DNA of 64,000 bases. Source: Thraustochytrium sp. TN22 (taxonomy: Eukaryota; Sar; Bigyra; Thraustochytrida; Thraustochytriidae). Below the pieces are notes generated by a model, which worked only from the letters and a program-made list of their open reading frames with translations, was not told the DNA's origin and made no database searches. The stretch covers positions 35,493 to 99,492 of the forward strand of contig JABLUY010000139.1 in NCBI GenBank assembly GCA_013306675.1, written 5' to 3'. The translations under genes were made by a program, and so were the position numbers. Each line of letters opens with the position of its first letter. Position 1 is the stretch's first letter. Below, in pieces: positions 37,607 to 47,185 of this stretch.

Positions 37607-38504
37607 GGTCTCTAGCGCCTGCTGCGCCTCCTTCGTCTGCTCGCGCCGCCTGCGCAGGCGGACGCCTGCGAGCGCGACGAAGAACAGCGACGGGATACTG
37701 TGCGAGTGCGCGAGCTCCACCTCGATGATGGCGAGCGTGGCAAGGCAAGGCAGGCCAAGGCGAATTGCTCTTCTTCGTTTTTATTGCAGCACAGTGCAGG
37801 GGCAGTGCAGTGCGCAATGCAGTGCAACGCTGCGCAATGCCGACAAGCACGGCTGGGACGGGACGCCTGCCGCCCAGGGCCATCTTGGCCAAAACGGAGC
37901 CTGGGGTCGGTGGGTATCGGGCGGGCGCCCGCGGCGAGGGCCCCCGCGCGCCGCTCCCCCGCGGCTGTCCACCTGACTCCACCGGCAGAGCGGCGCAGAG
38001 CGGCGCAGAGCGAGCATGTGGGACTGTCCGGGGGCGCGCGGGTGGTCCCCGCGCACCCTTGGGCCACGTGAAACGGTGCTGACAGTGAGGATGAGCGCGC
38101 CTGTGATGCCATGATGATGATGATCGCGCGCCACCCGCGGGCGGGCAAAGCGCCGAGCACAGCACTGCAAGCCAAAGCATGCAAAAGGCGAAGCCAAGAC
38201 GAAGGCAAGAAGGAGGAGGAAAGACTGACGCAGAACATGCAGAGGAGAGGAAAGAGAGGCGAATGCAGGGAGGAATCCCGCGGCGCCCGAGTTAGATTGG
38301 CTGATTGATTACGTAGGATACGGGACCGATAGAGCGATCGATGGATCACGCGAGCGAGCGAGAACGAGCGAGCGGGCTTTTATTGCGTCAACCTTTTCCA
38401 TGCAACCTCTCTCGCTTCGGAACTTGGCCAGGATGATCTCGCCTGCGTGTCGCTTGGCGCCGGTGTCGCTTCGTTTGGCGCGCTGGCTTCGTCTTGCACT
38501 GGCG
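37607..38504. other. Intergenic region upstream of the F-BAR gene
   Basis: About 0.9 kb, promoter side of the F-BAR gene and 3' side of the TLDc gene. It contains a GTGCAGTGC-type repeat (37795-37830) and ATGATG triplets (38110-38125). No gene recognised. Confidence 0.4.
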
Positions 38505-39485
38505 TCACGCGAATTGGCTCGGCTCGGGCTCTGGGAGGAGCGCCCAAGCCTCGAACGCAAGCACGTCGAAGAACGACTCCTTGCAAAGTGGCGAGGCCAG
38601 GCCGAAGCGACGGCTTGCGGACGATCCACCCTGTGTCAGGTCGGCGTCCAGCCAGAAGCCATCGCTGGCGAAGCTCAAGTGAGATGGCGAGGCCTCCACG
38701 AAGGCGGCCTGCGCGTCGAGCGGCCGGTACACGTGCGCCTCCGGAATAATGTGACGATGCGCGGACTCGTGCGTCCAGACTGAGGAGTAGTGCGGCGCAA
38801 GTCGATTGCAGCGGCCCGACGGCGCGTGGCCGCCCGCCCTGTGTCGCACCAGCGAACTGCAGGCGTCCGCCGGCAGCGAGAAGAGAAAGGAGTCGCCGCC
38901 GCCAAAGCGCACGACCGTCGACCCGGGCTGCGTGCCGGGCTCCTGCCAACCGCCCTCGGGGCACACGGCCGTCGCTCCAATGAGTGTGCCATCGTTCACG
39001 CGCACTACCATCACGACGGCCGCCTCGCCCGCCACCTTGCGGTAGAGTTGCGTTAGTGTCGGCCGCGCAAAGCCCAGGCTGAACGATTTGCGCCACGCGC
39101 AGTGTCGCAACCCGCGCGGCAGCGCCCTGCGCAGCTCCGCCAGGTGGATGGGCTGCAGCAGGGACGAGTGCCCCGCCATGACCACCAAGGGGGGCGTCAC
39201 CGGCAGCGGCGACTCCGACCGCGCCAGCACCATATTCCTGGCGGACGCAGGCTCGCGAGCGCTGCGCTCCTTTTCCGGCTCCGCCTCGGCCGCGCCGAAG
39301 AGGCTCATGCTCCCCGACGGCTCCACCGCCGCCTCCGAGGCGCCCTCATGCTGCAACAGCGGCTGGTGCTGCTGGTCGCACCCATCGTTGCTCGGCTGCA
39401 CCGCGGCGCGCCCGCGCGCCCTGTACTCGCCAAGCCACTCCTCCGTATCCTCGCAGCACTTGCACTGGCAGAACGCGTTGCCCAT
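38505..39485 (-). CDS. TLDc-domain protein with N-terminal acylation motif
   Basis: 326 residues from the ATG at 39485. The N-terminus MGNAFCQCKCC gives Gly2 with Ser/Ala-type context for N-myristoylation and Cys6/8/10/11 for palmitoylation, so membrane anchoring is likely. The C-terminal part (about 115-326) is a TLDc domain: RHCAWRKSFSLGFARPTLTQ, VVMVVRVNDGTLIGATA, GGGDSFLFSL, and the end-block GFWLDADLTQGG then SPLCKESFFDVLAFEAW. TLDc proteins (OXR1, NCOA7, TLDC1) bind the V-ATPase and protect against oxidative stress; TLDC1/MEAK7 is also N-myristoylated. Whether this one does so is inference. An upstream in-frame ATG at 39632 gives an Ala-rich leader that would block myristoylation and is not preferred. 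Confidence 0.88.
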   Translation of the reverse strand: MGNAFCQCKCCEDTEEWLGEYRARGRAAVQPSNDGCDQQHQPLLQHEGASEAAVEPSGSMSLFGAAEAEPEKERSAREPASARNMVLARSESPLPVTPPLVVMAGHSSLLQPIHLAELRRALPRGLRHCAWRKSFSLGFARPTLTQLYRKVAGEAAVVMVVRVNDGTLIGATAVCPEGGWQEPGTQPGSTVVRFGGGDSFLFSLPADACSSLVRHRAGGHAPSGRCNRLAPHYSSVWTHESAHRHIIPEAHVYRPLDAQAAFVEASPSHLSFASDGFWLDADLTQGGSSASRRFGLASPLCKESFFDVLAFEAWALLPEPEPSQFA

Positions 39486-41308
39486 CCCGCCCACGAGGCT
39501 CCGCACGCCCGCGAGCACCACAGCCGCGGCCTCGAAGCAGCCCGAGGCTGCCGTTTTCGCCGCCGAGCCCCGCAGAACTTGGCCTGGAGACCCGCCGGCG
39601 CCGCGAGCGGCTGCTGCTGGTGCTCCTGGCACTGCTGGCGCTTGCTTCGCGTCGCTTGGGCTCCGGGCCTGAGCTCGTCTTTCCCTGGCCAGCTCGTCCG
39701 TCTGCAGCTCTGACTTGGCTCGTACAACTCACGCGTGCTGCGCAAAGGTAGGCAGGCAGGCAGGCAGGCAGGCAGGCTGGTGCCTCCCCGCGTCCCCGAC
39801 TAGCAGCCGCGCCGCGCTCCGGGCCGCCGTCGCCGTCGCGAGCGCCTCGTGCAGCCAGGGAAGAAGGAGAGGACGCGCCGCCACGCAGCAGCGCGCGCGC
39901 CTTGCGCGAGCTCCGCCACAGCGCCGCCGCCCCCCTCGAGCGTGACGGAGTCGGCGGGGTCCGAGCTGCCGCTCGCGAGCGAGCGGCCGTAGTCGACCCA
40001 GGCAACCAGGCGCACCCCGAGCAGGCAGGCGGCAGCCGGGCAGGCGAGAGCAGGCAGGCAGCCGGGCAGCCAGGCGCCAAGCCTCGCGCCTTCTGCCGCG
40101 CGCGGCCGCGCCACCGCCGCGCAGGGCCGGCGCTTGTCGCCTTGCAGGTCTGGGACTCGAGCGAGACGCAGGCAGGCGCAGCGGCGGCGTACTAAACGCC
40201 GTCCAAAACCGGAAGTTCTCCCGCTCACAGCCTGAGTCAAGCCAAAGATGCCATCTTGGGCGCGCTCACGCCGAGCGCTCCGCTCGCGCGAGGACGCTCA
40301 GCGCTGCGACGGACGCGCGCTCGGCCGCGGCGGTCGGCTTGCTTGATTACCTGATTCCTTGCTGCCTGCCTGGCTGGCTGGCTGGCTGGCTGATTGGCTG
40401 GCGGGTGAGGCCTGGCTGCGCGAAGCCGAGCCCCGAAAGCGCCAGGCGCTGCAGCGCAACTGCGAGACCACCGTAGAGGCGCAAAAGGCCGTGATCAACG
40501 CTATCGCTCTGCCAGAGGCTGACAAGGATGTTTTGGACGGGATCCCGCTTGATGACTGACTCTGGTCGAGGTCCGTCTTGTGTGTGTGGTTCGCAAAGTG
40601 ATCAGCAGGTCAACGATGGAGCAATCTTGAGGATTTCGTGAGTGCGGTGACGGCGGCTCCGAGCTGGATGCGCTTGACGAGATGCTATACTAGTTGTAGC
40701 AGGCCGGCTGCACCTCCGCTGGTCGCCTGCGGTCCGAGCCGAATCGTTCGACTTGAAGGTCTAGATTGTCGGTCGGCCGCGGCTTGGTCCCCCTCTTGTT
40801 ACTGCCTCTTTCGCCTTCCGAGTCTCATGCTGCTCGCGCATGGTGGCGATGTGCGGGCGTCCGACGGCGACAGCAAAGCTCGACCTCGCCCGCGGGGCCG
40901 TCACGACTCGCGACTCGGACGAAGGGGCAGCTTCGCAGCGCCCGAGTCGAGTCGAGTGAACTGCAGCTGACTCCGAGCTGCCAGCTCCGAGCTGACGCTT
41001 CCGGTGCTCTTTGTTTGGATTTGCCGTGCCTCGCGACGGCAGCGGGCCCGCGGCGGGCGCGCGAACTAACGAGGAGGCGCGCGAGAGCTGAGCGCCAGCA
41101 CTGCAAGGACGCCGCAGGGCGCCTGGACGCTGCCTCTGGCAGCCACTGGCAAGATCGACGTCGCTGGTCGCGCGCACCACAATTCACGGTCCGCTCTCTC
41201 TGGCCACGGTCAGTCAGCGCGTTGCTGCGATGGGTGTCGCGCTGGCAGAGGGCGCGCTCGGAGCACGGCAGACACCGATCTTCGTGGAGGAAAGTCGAGG
41301 CCGGCAGC
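39486..41308. other. Long intergenic region with a possible small coding exon
   Basis: About 1.8 kb between the divergent TLDc and GPx genes. It contains GCAGG (39750-39780) and TGGC (about 40371-40400) runs. A plus-strand open frame ending TGA near 40559 encodes a charged, non-repetitive C-terminus (CETTVEAQKAVINAIALPEA, then DGIPLDD) that could be the last exon of a small gene, but I could not find its 5' end. Confidence 0.4.
40401..40559 (+). CDS. Possible last exon of a small unrecognised protein
   Basis: About 52 codons of balanced composition (WLREAEPRKRQALQRNCETT and on to an acidic DGIPLDD end) stand out from the surrounding low-complexity DNA. They sit just after a TGGC repeat and a GGGTGAG that could serve as a splice acceptor. 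No upstream exon with a credible donor was found, and I recognise no family. A plain ATG-started version would begin inside the TGGC repeat. Low confidence. Confidence 0.25.
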   Translation, partial: AGEAWLREAEPRKRQALQRNCETTVEAQKAVINAIALPEADKDVLDGIPLDD

Positions 41309-42100
41309 ATGATGTCGAGCGTGTACGAGACCACGATCAAGTCGCTGGAGGGCAAGCCGATGGATTTCGGCGCGCTGCGCGGCAAGGTCCTGGCGCTGGT
41401 GAATGTCGCTGGCCAGTGTGGGCTCACGAAGCGCGACTACGCCGGCCTGCAGCAGATGCACGAGGCGTACGCCAAGGACGGCCTGGTCATCATTGGCTTC
41501 CCGTGCAACCAGTAGGTCCAAGCGCAAGCGCAAGCGCACGCGAGCGAGCGAGCGAGCGAGAAAAGGAGCGAAAGGAAAGGAAAGGAGCGACGGCGCGCGA
41601 AGGCACGAAGCGGTGGGACTGACACAATGGCGCCGCTCGCAACGCACTGCAGGTTCGGGGAGCAGGAGCCCGGCGACGCAGCGGAGATCCGCGACTTCGT
41701 GAGCAAGGTACGTGCTGGGCTGCATGCATGCATCGCGCTCGACCTCGCCGGGCTGACTCGGACGGCATCGCCTTGTTGCAGCTCGACCCGCCCGTTACCT
41801 TTGCCCTCACGGAGAAGATCGACGTGAACGGTGACAACGCGCACCCGCTCTGGAAGTACCTGCAGTGTACGTTGCCTCCGCCTTTTCGCCTCAGCTAACC
41901 CCAGCCTGACATGTGGGCGCCTCGCAGCCGTCAGCAAGCGCGACCCGCCGGCCATCAAGTGGAACTTCACCAAGTTCCTCGTCTCGCGCGACGGCCAGAC
42001 CATTGAGCGCTACGAGCCGAAGCAGCCCGCCATTACGCTCGAGGACCGCATCAAGGAGCTGCTCGCCCAGGACGCCGGCGCGCCCACAAGCAGCCTTTAG
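41309..42100 (+). CDS. Glutathione peroxidase, cysteine form (GPx copy 1)
   Basis: 171 residues from four exons: 41309-41511, 41653-41707, 41782-41866, 41928-42100. Introns begin GTAGGT, GTACGT and GTACGT, end CAG, and each has a CTGAC site. The enzyme reduces peroxides using glutathione or thioredoxin. The catalytic position in VNVAGQCGLT is Cys (TGT). Gln in FGEQEPG and Trp-Asn in IKWNFTKFLV complete the catalytic tetrad. It lacks the tetramerisation loop and is the length of monomeric GPx4/plant-type enzymes. Intron positions and phases (2, 0, 1) are identical to those of the next gene, so the two arose by tandem duplication. ATG at 41309 or 41312 may be used. No targeting peptide seen. 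Confidence 0.95.
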
Positions 42101-42687
42101 AACCAATGCGTCGCGCTGCGCGCACAGCAACGAACGAAACTTTTGTCCAATCTCCGGCGAACTTGACGCGCCACGACCTTGGGCGACCTTGGAGCGTCTT
42201 GGAGCGAGCTTGAGCGAGAGCACTGCACGCACGTCAGCTTGCGAGCTGGCTGTACGCGCCGGCCGCGCGCCGGCCGCGCGCAATTTACCGCGCAAAGAAG
42301 AAGGACTCGGAGGCTTTCTTGCGAGTGATCATGACTCATGAGCATGACTTCGGAAGGCAGGCGAGGCAGGAGGCAGTCGTTGACAGTCGTTCTCCCCCCT
42401 CCGAGTCCAGGCCCCGGAAGGCACCCAGCGAATCACGCCTGGCGTGATTCTTCGTTCTTCGAGCGGCTCAAGAAGGAGCGCGAGCGGCAGCCTGGCCGGG
42501 CGGCCTAATGGATAGGCCAGGCCGCGACCGCCCGCGGGCGGCACTGCAGCCGACACGCCTGTGCCGCGCGGCAAACCAGGTTTGTCTCGGGCCGCAAGTG
42601 TCACATCTCGAGCGGTGCGATCGGAGGCGCCGGTGCGAGTCCGCCCAGGAGGTAAAGGTCGCGCGCGCGCGCGCGGAGGCCGGGCAG
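42101..42687. other. Intergenic region between the two GPx genes
   Basis: About 590 bp, 3' flank of copy 1 and promoter of copy 2. It contains short inverted repeats (TCACGCC/GGCGTGA near 42435; CCTGGCC/GGCCAGG near 42490-42525). I saw no SECIS core after copy 1. Confidence 0.5.
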
Positions 42688-42729
42688 ATGCTGAAGGCAC
42701 TGAGCAACCTGCGCACGCCGGCGACGAAG

Positions 42730-43306
42730 ATGTCGAGCGTGTACGAGACGAGCATCAACTCGCTGGATGGCCAGCCGATGGACTTTGAGGCGCTGCGCGG
42801 CAAGGTCCTGGTGCTGGTGAACGTGGCGAGCAAGTGAGGGCTCACCAAGCGCGAGTACGCGGGTCTGCAGCAGCTGCACGAAGCGCACTCGCAGGAAGGT
42901 CTTGTGGTCATTGGCTTCCCCTGCAACCAGTACGTGCTCGCTGCGTGCTTGATTGCTTGGCTAAGCTTGCCGCGCGTGACGAGAACTGACGGGCGCGTTG
43001 GCGGCGTCGCAGGTTTGGAGGGCAGGAGCCCGGGGACGCGGCGGCGATCCACGACTTCGTGAGCAAGGTACGTGCAGACGCGTGCATTGATTGCTCTTGC
43101 CGACGCAGGCTTTTGACTGACTTGGCCCGCGGCCAAAAAAACACCACGTAGCTCACGCCTCCCGTCACCTTCGGCTTGACGGAGAAGATTGACGTGAACG
43201 GCGACGACGCGCACCCGCTTTGGACGTATCTAAAGAGTAAGTCTCGCTGGCCTCTGCTTGGGAGGCGGCATGCGAGCAAAAGGGTGGACTACTAACCATG
43301 GGCACG

Positions 43307-43345
<39 letters not shown>

Positions 43346-43558
43346 CCTTGCACGCGCACTCACGTTCTCACAGACGTCGCAAAGGGCGAGTCGCTCCTGC
43401 CGCTGGCGGCCATCAAGTGGAACTTCACCAAGTTCCTGGTCTCGCGCGACGGCGGGACGATTGAGCGGTACGAGCCGACGACGCCGGCCATTTCGCTGGA
43501 CGACCGCATCAAGGAGATGCTAGCCGAGGAGGCGCCCGCCGACTCGAGCAGCCTGTGA
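42730..43558 (+). CDS. Glutathione peroxidase, selenocysteine form (GPx copy 2, selenoprotein)
   Basis: 174 residues including one Sec, from four exons: 42730-42929, 43013-43067, 43152-43236, 43374-43558. An in-frame TGA at 42835-42837 falls exactly at the catalytic residue (position 36) in VNVASK-TGA-GLTK, where GPx1-4 of animals and algae have selenocysteine and the neighbouring paralogue has Cys. Conserved sequence continues in frame after it for three more exons, with Gln71 and Trp129/Asn130 of the tetrad intact. A SECIS-like hairpin lies about 90 bp after the TGA stop at 43556. Introns start GTACGT, GTACGT and GTAAGT; the third contains a CT run. An upstream in-frame ATG at 42688 would add 14 residues. 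Standard gene callers would truncate this gene. Confidence 0.93.
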
Positions 43559-43642
43559 GCAGTGACAGGCAGCCGTGCATCCACTCAGGAGAGCTAGGGC
43601 ACGCGTCGCGCCCGCAGCGGCGGCCCAGGCTCCGCTTGTCGC

Positions 43643-43716
43643 ACCTGATGACGCTTGGCGAGGCTAAAGCCTCACAGCCCCTTGTGTCAAAAGGGGCGGC
43701 CTCGCCAAGCAGACCT
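43643..43716 (+). promoter_or_regulatory. SECIS element (type II) in the 3' UTR of GPx copy 2
   Basis: Core ATGA at 43648-43651 is followed by a perfect 12-bp helix, 43653-43664 with 43699-43710 (GCTTGGCGAGGC / GCCTCGCCAAGC). The unpaired AAA (43666-43668) sits 14 nt after the ATGA. A second short helix (43677-43683 with 43691-43697, GCCCCTT/AAGGGGC) caps the structure, as in form 2 SECIS. The opposing GA is at 43712-43713. These are all the hallmarks needed for SBP2 binding and UGA recoding. Confidence 0.92.
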
Positions 43717-44209
43717 GGTCTTCGGGCGCATCCGATGGCACGCGAGTCAACCCACAAGACCTTCCTCGCACGCCATCGAGGTGCCCGACCCCCCCCCCAC
43801 ATAAACCGCGACAAGCGGGCCGCGTCGCTGCGCCACGGCTTCGTAGACTATCCCGCAAAGCTCACCGTATCCCCCCTGGCTCGTCTTCAAGCTGCTCAAA
43901 GCTTGCATGCTTGCTTTCGAAAGGATGAAACCGAGCAAAATCTTGGGGTTCTTTTCATCGTTTTGTAACAGCATCGCGGTGAAGTGATGAGCGATGGGTG
44001 GTAGCAGATGTGCCTCTTGTCACCTTCTTGAGAGCGGGAAAGAACGAATTGTGCAGTGGCCGTGGGGACAAATTAAAAGGGACGCGGGCGCTGCGCGAGC
44101 CGTGAGCGCGCGGCTTGCGAGCCAACATAAGAGGTGAAGTCAGGCCCAGAGCGACTGGACAGATCGGATAGGGGACGTGACGCGTGCGAGGCGCCAGCCT
44201 TGCAGTCAA
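43714..44209. other. Convergent intergenic region
   Basis: Rest of the 3' UTR of GPx copy 2 and 3' flank of the Myb gene. A C-run at 43790-43798 and AT-richer sequence at 43915-44080 are seen. No gene recognised. Confidence 0.4.
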
Positions 44210-45883
44210 TTAGACCTTCTCCGTCGCCGCGGCGGCCCTGGGCGTGGTAGCGGCCTTGGCCTTGGCCTTGGCCGGCGCCGCCCTGGTGCGCGTTGCGATC
44301 CTGGCGGCACCGCTGTTGTTGTTGTTGTTGTTGTTGTTGGCAGACACCATGTTGCTGAGGATCTGGAGGTTGGTGAGCGACATGCCACCGTCCTTCTCGG
44401 GCGGCTTGTTGGGCGAGATGGCGCCCGTGGGCTGGGAGACCTTCCACAGCGGCGTGTCGACAACAGCGGGCGTGGCGCCACTGCGCGGTGGCGCCGCGGA
44501 GCGGCCGTTCTCCGTGTTGATGGAGGCCGGCGTGGTGAGGTGCGGGCGCGAGGCGCTAAAGCTGGCGGCGCGGCGGCCGCGGCGCGCGGACGTGGGCGTT
44601 TCCGCGCTGGGACGGCGCACGCTCTCGTCGCCGGCGTCGGCGTCGAGCGCGGCGTTGTAGAGCGAGATGAGCGAGCTCGCCACGGTGCCCTCGGGACCGC
44701 CAGCGCCGGCCTTCTTGCGCGGCGCACGCTTGGCGCGCGGCTTGGCAGCGGGGTTTCCTCCGGCGGAGGCGGCGGCGGAGGCGGCGGCGGCGGCAGCGGC
44801 CGAGGAGGAGACCGAGGAAGCGGGGCCGGTCTTGCGCGCCTTCTTGGAGGGCGACACGGCGGCCTTGACGGGCGCGCGAGAGCGCTTGGCGCCGGCATTC
44901 ATGGTGGTGGCGGCGAGCGTGAGGGCGTCAATCGCGCTGCCGCCCTGCGCGTTGACCTGCGCGATGGCGGCGGCGGCCGCAGCCTCGGCGGCCGCCGCAG
45001 CGGCGCGCGCCTTCTCGGTGGCCTCCTTCTGGTTGACGGTGCGGTGGCGGCGCGTGGCGGCGTTCCAGCGGTTCTTGACGGCGTTCTCCGGGCGGCCCGG
45101 CAGGTAGATCTTGGCGATCTGGCTCCACTTGTTGCCGAGCTTGAGCTGGCCCTCGATCAGGAGCGCGTCCTCGTCCTCGGTCCACTCGCCGTGCTTGATG
45201 CTCGGGTCCAGGTGGTTGAACCAGCGCTCGCGGCACTGCTTGCCGATGCGACCCGGCACGCGCATCGCGATCTCGCTCCAGCGCGTGATGCCGTTCTCGA
45301 TGCACGACTTGATCTTGGCGTCCTCCTCGGGCGTCCAAGGGCCCTTGACCAGCCCGGGCCGCAGCACCTTTTGCCACCGATGCAGACACTGCACGTCGGT
45401 GCGCGTGTCCGCCAGGTACTCGGACGCGATGCGCTTCCAGTTGCGCGCGCCCACCTGCGTTACGGCCAGCTTGAGCGACTCGTCCTCGGCCTTGGTCCAC
45501 CTCCCGGACCCCTTGCCGCCCGGCGGGCTGCTGGCCAGCGCCGCCTCGCGCGCCTTGGCGGCCGCCACGGCTGCCGTCAGCGCGCTCTGCTTGCCTGCCT
45601 CAGGGTCCGCTTCCGGGTCCACCTCCTGCTTGAATCCGACCTCGGCCTCCTCGTCTACGGCCCCCTCCGAGGCATCCACCTTCGGCTTGCTGCGCACGTC
45701 CAGCAGCGTCTCCGCCGCCGAGCTCTCGTCCCGGGCGGCGCCCTGCATGAGCGGCAGCTCCACCTCGACCTTGGTGGGCGGCATTGGCATCGTCGCGGCG
45801 CCCGCTGCGTCGGCTGCGTCAGCAGCGGCGACGGCGGCGGCGGCGGCGGCGCTGGCGGCGCTGGCGGCAGCAGGCTCCGTCAT
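44210..45883 (-). CDS. Three-repeat (3R) Myb transcription factor
   Basis: 557 residues from the ATG at 45883. Three tandem Myb repeats are visible: R1 about 127-175, R2 about 179-227, R3 about 231-278. Each has the regular tryptophans (WTKAED..W..I, WTPEED..W..IA, WTEDED..W..IA) and the R2/R3 block IGKQCRERWFNHLDPSI. This is the animal c-Myb and plant 3R-Myb arrangement; such proteins bind AACNG sites and often control G2/M genes. The N-terminus is Ala-rich and acidic. The C-terminus holds poly-Ala, a basic KPRAKRAPRKK segment and a poly-Asn run (44319-44340). The open frame continues upstream to 46387 through Arg/Ala-rich sequence without a better start. Confidence 0.93.
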   Translation of the reverse strand: MTEPAAASAASAAAAAAVAAADAADAAGAATMPMPPTKVEVELPLMQGAARDESSAAETLLDVRSKPKVDASEGAVDEEAEVGFKQEVDPEADPEAGKQSALTAAVAAAKAREAALASSPPGGKGSGRWTKAEDESLKLAVTQVGARNWKRIASEYLADTRTDVQCLHRWQKVLRPGLVKGPWTPEEDAKIKSCIENGITRWSEIAMRVPGRIGKQCRERWFNHLDPSIKHGEWTEDEDALLIEGQLKLGNKWSQIAKIYLPGRPENAVKNRWNAATRRHRTVNQKEATEKARAAAAAAEAAAAAAIAQVNAQGGSAIDALTLAATTMNAGAKRSRAPVKAAVSPSKKARKTGPASSVSSSAAAAAAASAAASAGGNPAAKPRAKRAPRKKAGAGGPEGTVASSLISLYNAALDADAGDESVRRPSAETPTSARRGRRAASFSASRPHLTTPASINTENGRSAAPPRSGATPAVVDTPLWKVSQPTGAISPNKPPEKDGGMSLTNLQILSNMVSANNNNNNNNSGAARIATRTRAAPAKAKAKAATTPRAAAATEKV

Positions 45884-47185
45884 GCTGGCGTCCGCGCCGG
45901 GCGTGCTCGTCGCAGCGGTCGCAGACGGAGACGGCGCCGGCGGCGACGGCCTCCTCGTCCTTGTCCTCGGCAGGCAGGGTGAAAGAAGCAGGCTCAAGGG
46001 GGGGAGGGGAAGCCGAGCCCGCCCCTCTGGTTCTCGCCCTTGTTCGCCTCCGCGTCCGCGTCCTCGCCGCGCGCGCCGCGTCCGCTCGCGGCGGCGCCCG
46101 CGCGCTGCCCCTCCCTCTCGCCCGCGCGCCCGCGCCCGCGCCCGCGCGCGCGCAAGCGCTCGCCCGCGCGCCGAGCTAGCTCGCGCGCGCCGCGCCCGAT
46201 GCCGATGCTCGATGGACCGATGCCGAGTCCCCCCCCCGCCTCCGGCCCGGCGCGGCGGCGGCGGCGCGCGCGGCGGCCTCGCGCGCGCGCTGCGCGCGGC
46301 TGCGCGGCTCGCGCGGCCCCGCGCGCGCGGCGCTGCGCGCGGCGGCTGCGCGCGCCGGCGAAGCGCAACGAAAGTCGCAGAAAGCAAAGCAGGCGAAAGC
46401 AGGAATAGTCGCGGCCGCGACTGGACTGGCGGGCGCCCTTCAACGGCCGCTCAACGCGCCGCGGCGGGTCCGGTGCGCGCCGCCCCCCGCGCCGGGGCGC
46501 GCGCCGCTACGGCAAACGCTAGGCCCGGCGCGGCGCAGGCGCGCGGACTCGCACCGCGCCCCCCGGAGCGCCCGGCGCGAGGCGGCGGCCCGCGCGCCGC
46601 GAGGGGGCGCGCCGCGAGTCCCGGCGCAGGCAGCGGCGGCGGGAGGCGCGCGCGCGCACAGGACGCGGCGCGCCGATAAAGGCAACGAGGAGGGCGCCCA
46701 CGGCGACGCCGGGTACCAGCTCGCGGCGCGCGCCATCCAGGGCGGCGAGAACGGGGCGGCGAGCGAGGAAAGGAAAGCTAGCTTCATGGGTATCGGAGGG
46801 ATGCGGGCGAAGAGGGCGCGGCGAGGGGAGCGAAGCGAGCTGCGCTAGGAGCGGCGGAACTTGAAGGGAAGGATGGAAGGCTCGTGCGAGCGGGGCGCGG
46901 AGACCACGGCGATGACTGGAATGCAGGCCCGAGCGGCGAGCCTAGGACGGTGAGTGAGGGGCGGCGGGTCGTGGCTCATGCGCACGAGGTTAGCTTGCTC
47001 ACGGCGGCCAGGGAGCACTCGCCTAGGCCCGCGGGCGGGGAGCGCAACGCAACGCGGCGCAACGGAGCATAACGGCAAGGCCGAGCACGAGAGGGACGGG
47101 ACTCGGATGCGGAGTGGTGGAAACAAGGAACTATCATGCGGAGAGGTGGCAGGGAGGGGCGCGTGGGGGGTGCGGGCTGGCGCGC
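45884..47185. other. GC-rich intergenic region upstream of Myb
   Basis: About 1.3 kb, the Myb leader/promoter and the 3' flank of the SDR gene. It is dominated by GCGCGC and CGGCGG runs (46110-46350). No gene recognised. Confidence 0.45.

Noticed and set aside
42485-42530. tRNA-like string GGCCTAATGGATAGGCC
   Set aside because: It resembles a tRNA D arm, but no acceptor stem, anticodon arm or T-loop can be folded around it; it is better explained as a short inverted repeat.
42835-42837. TGA in GPx copy 2 as a simple pseudogene mutation
   Set aside because: It falls on the exact catalytic codon, coding downstream is fully conserved across three introns, and a complete SECIS follows; a random nonsense mutation would not produce this combination.
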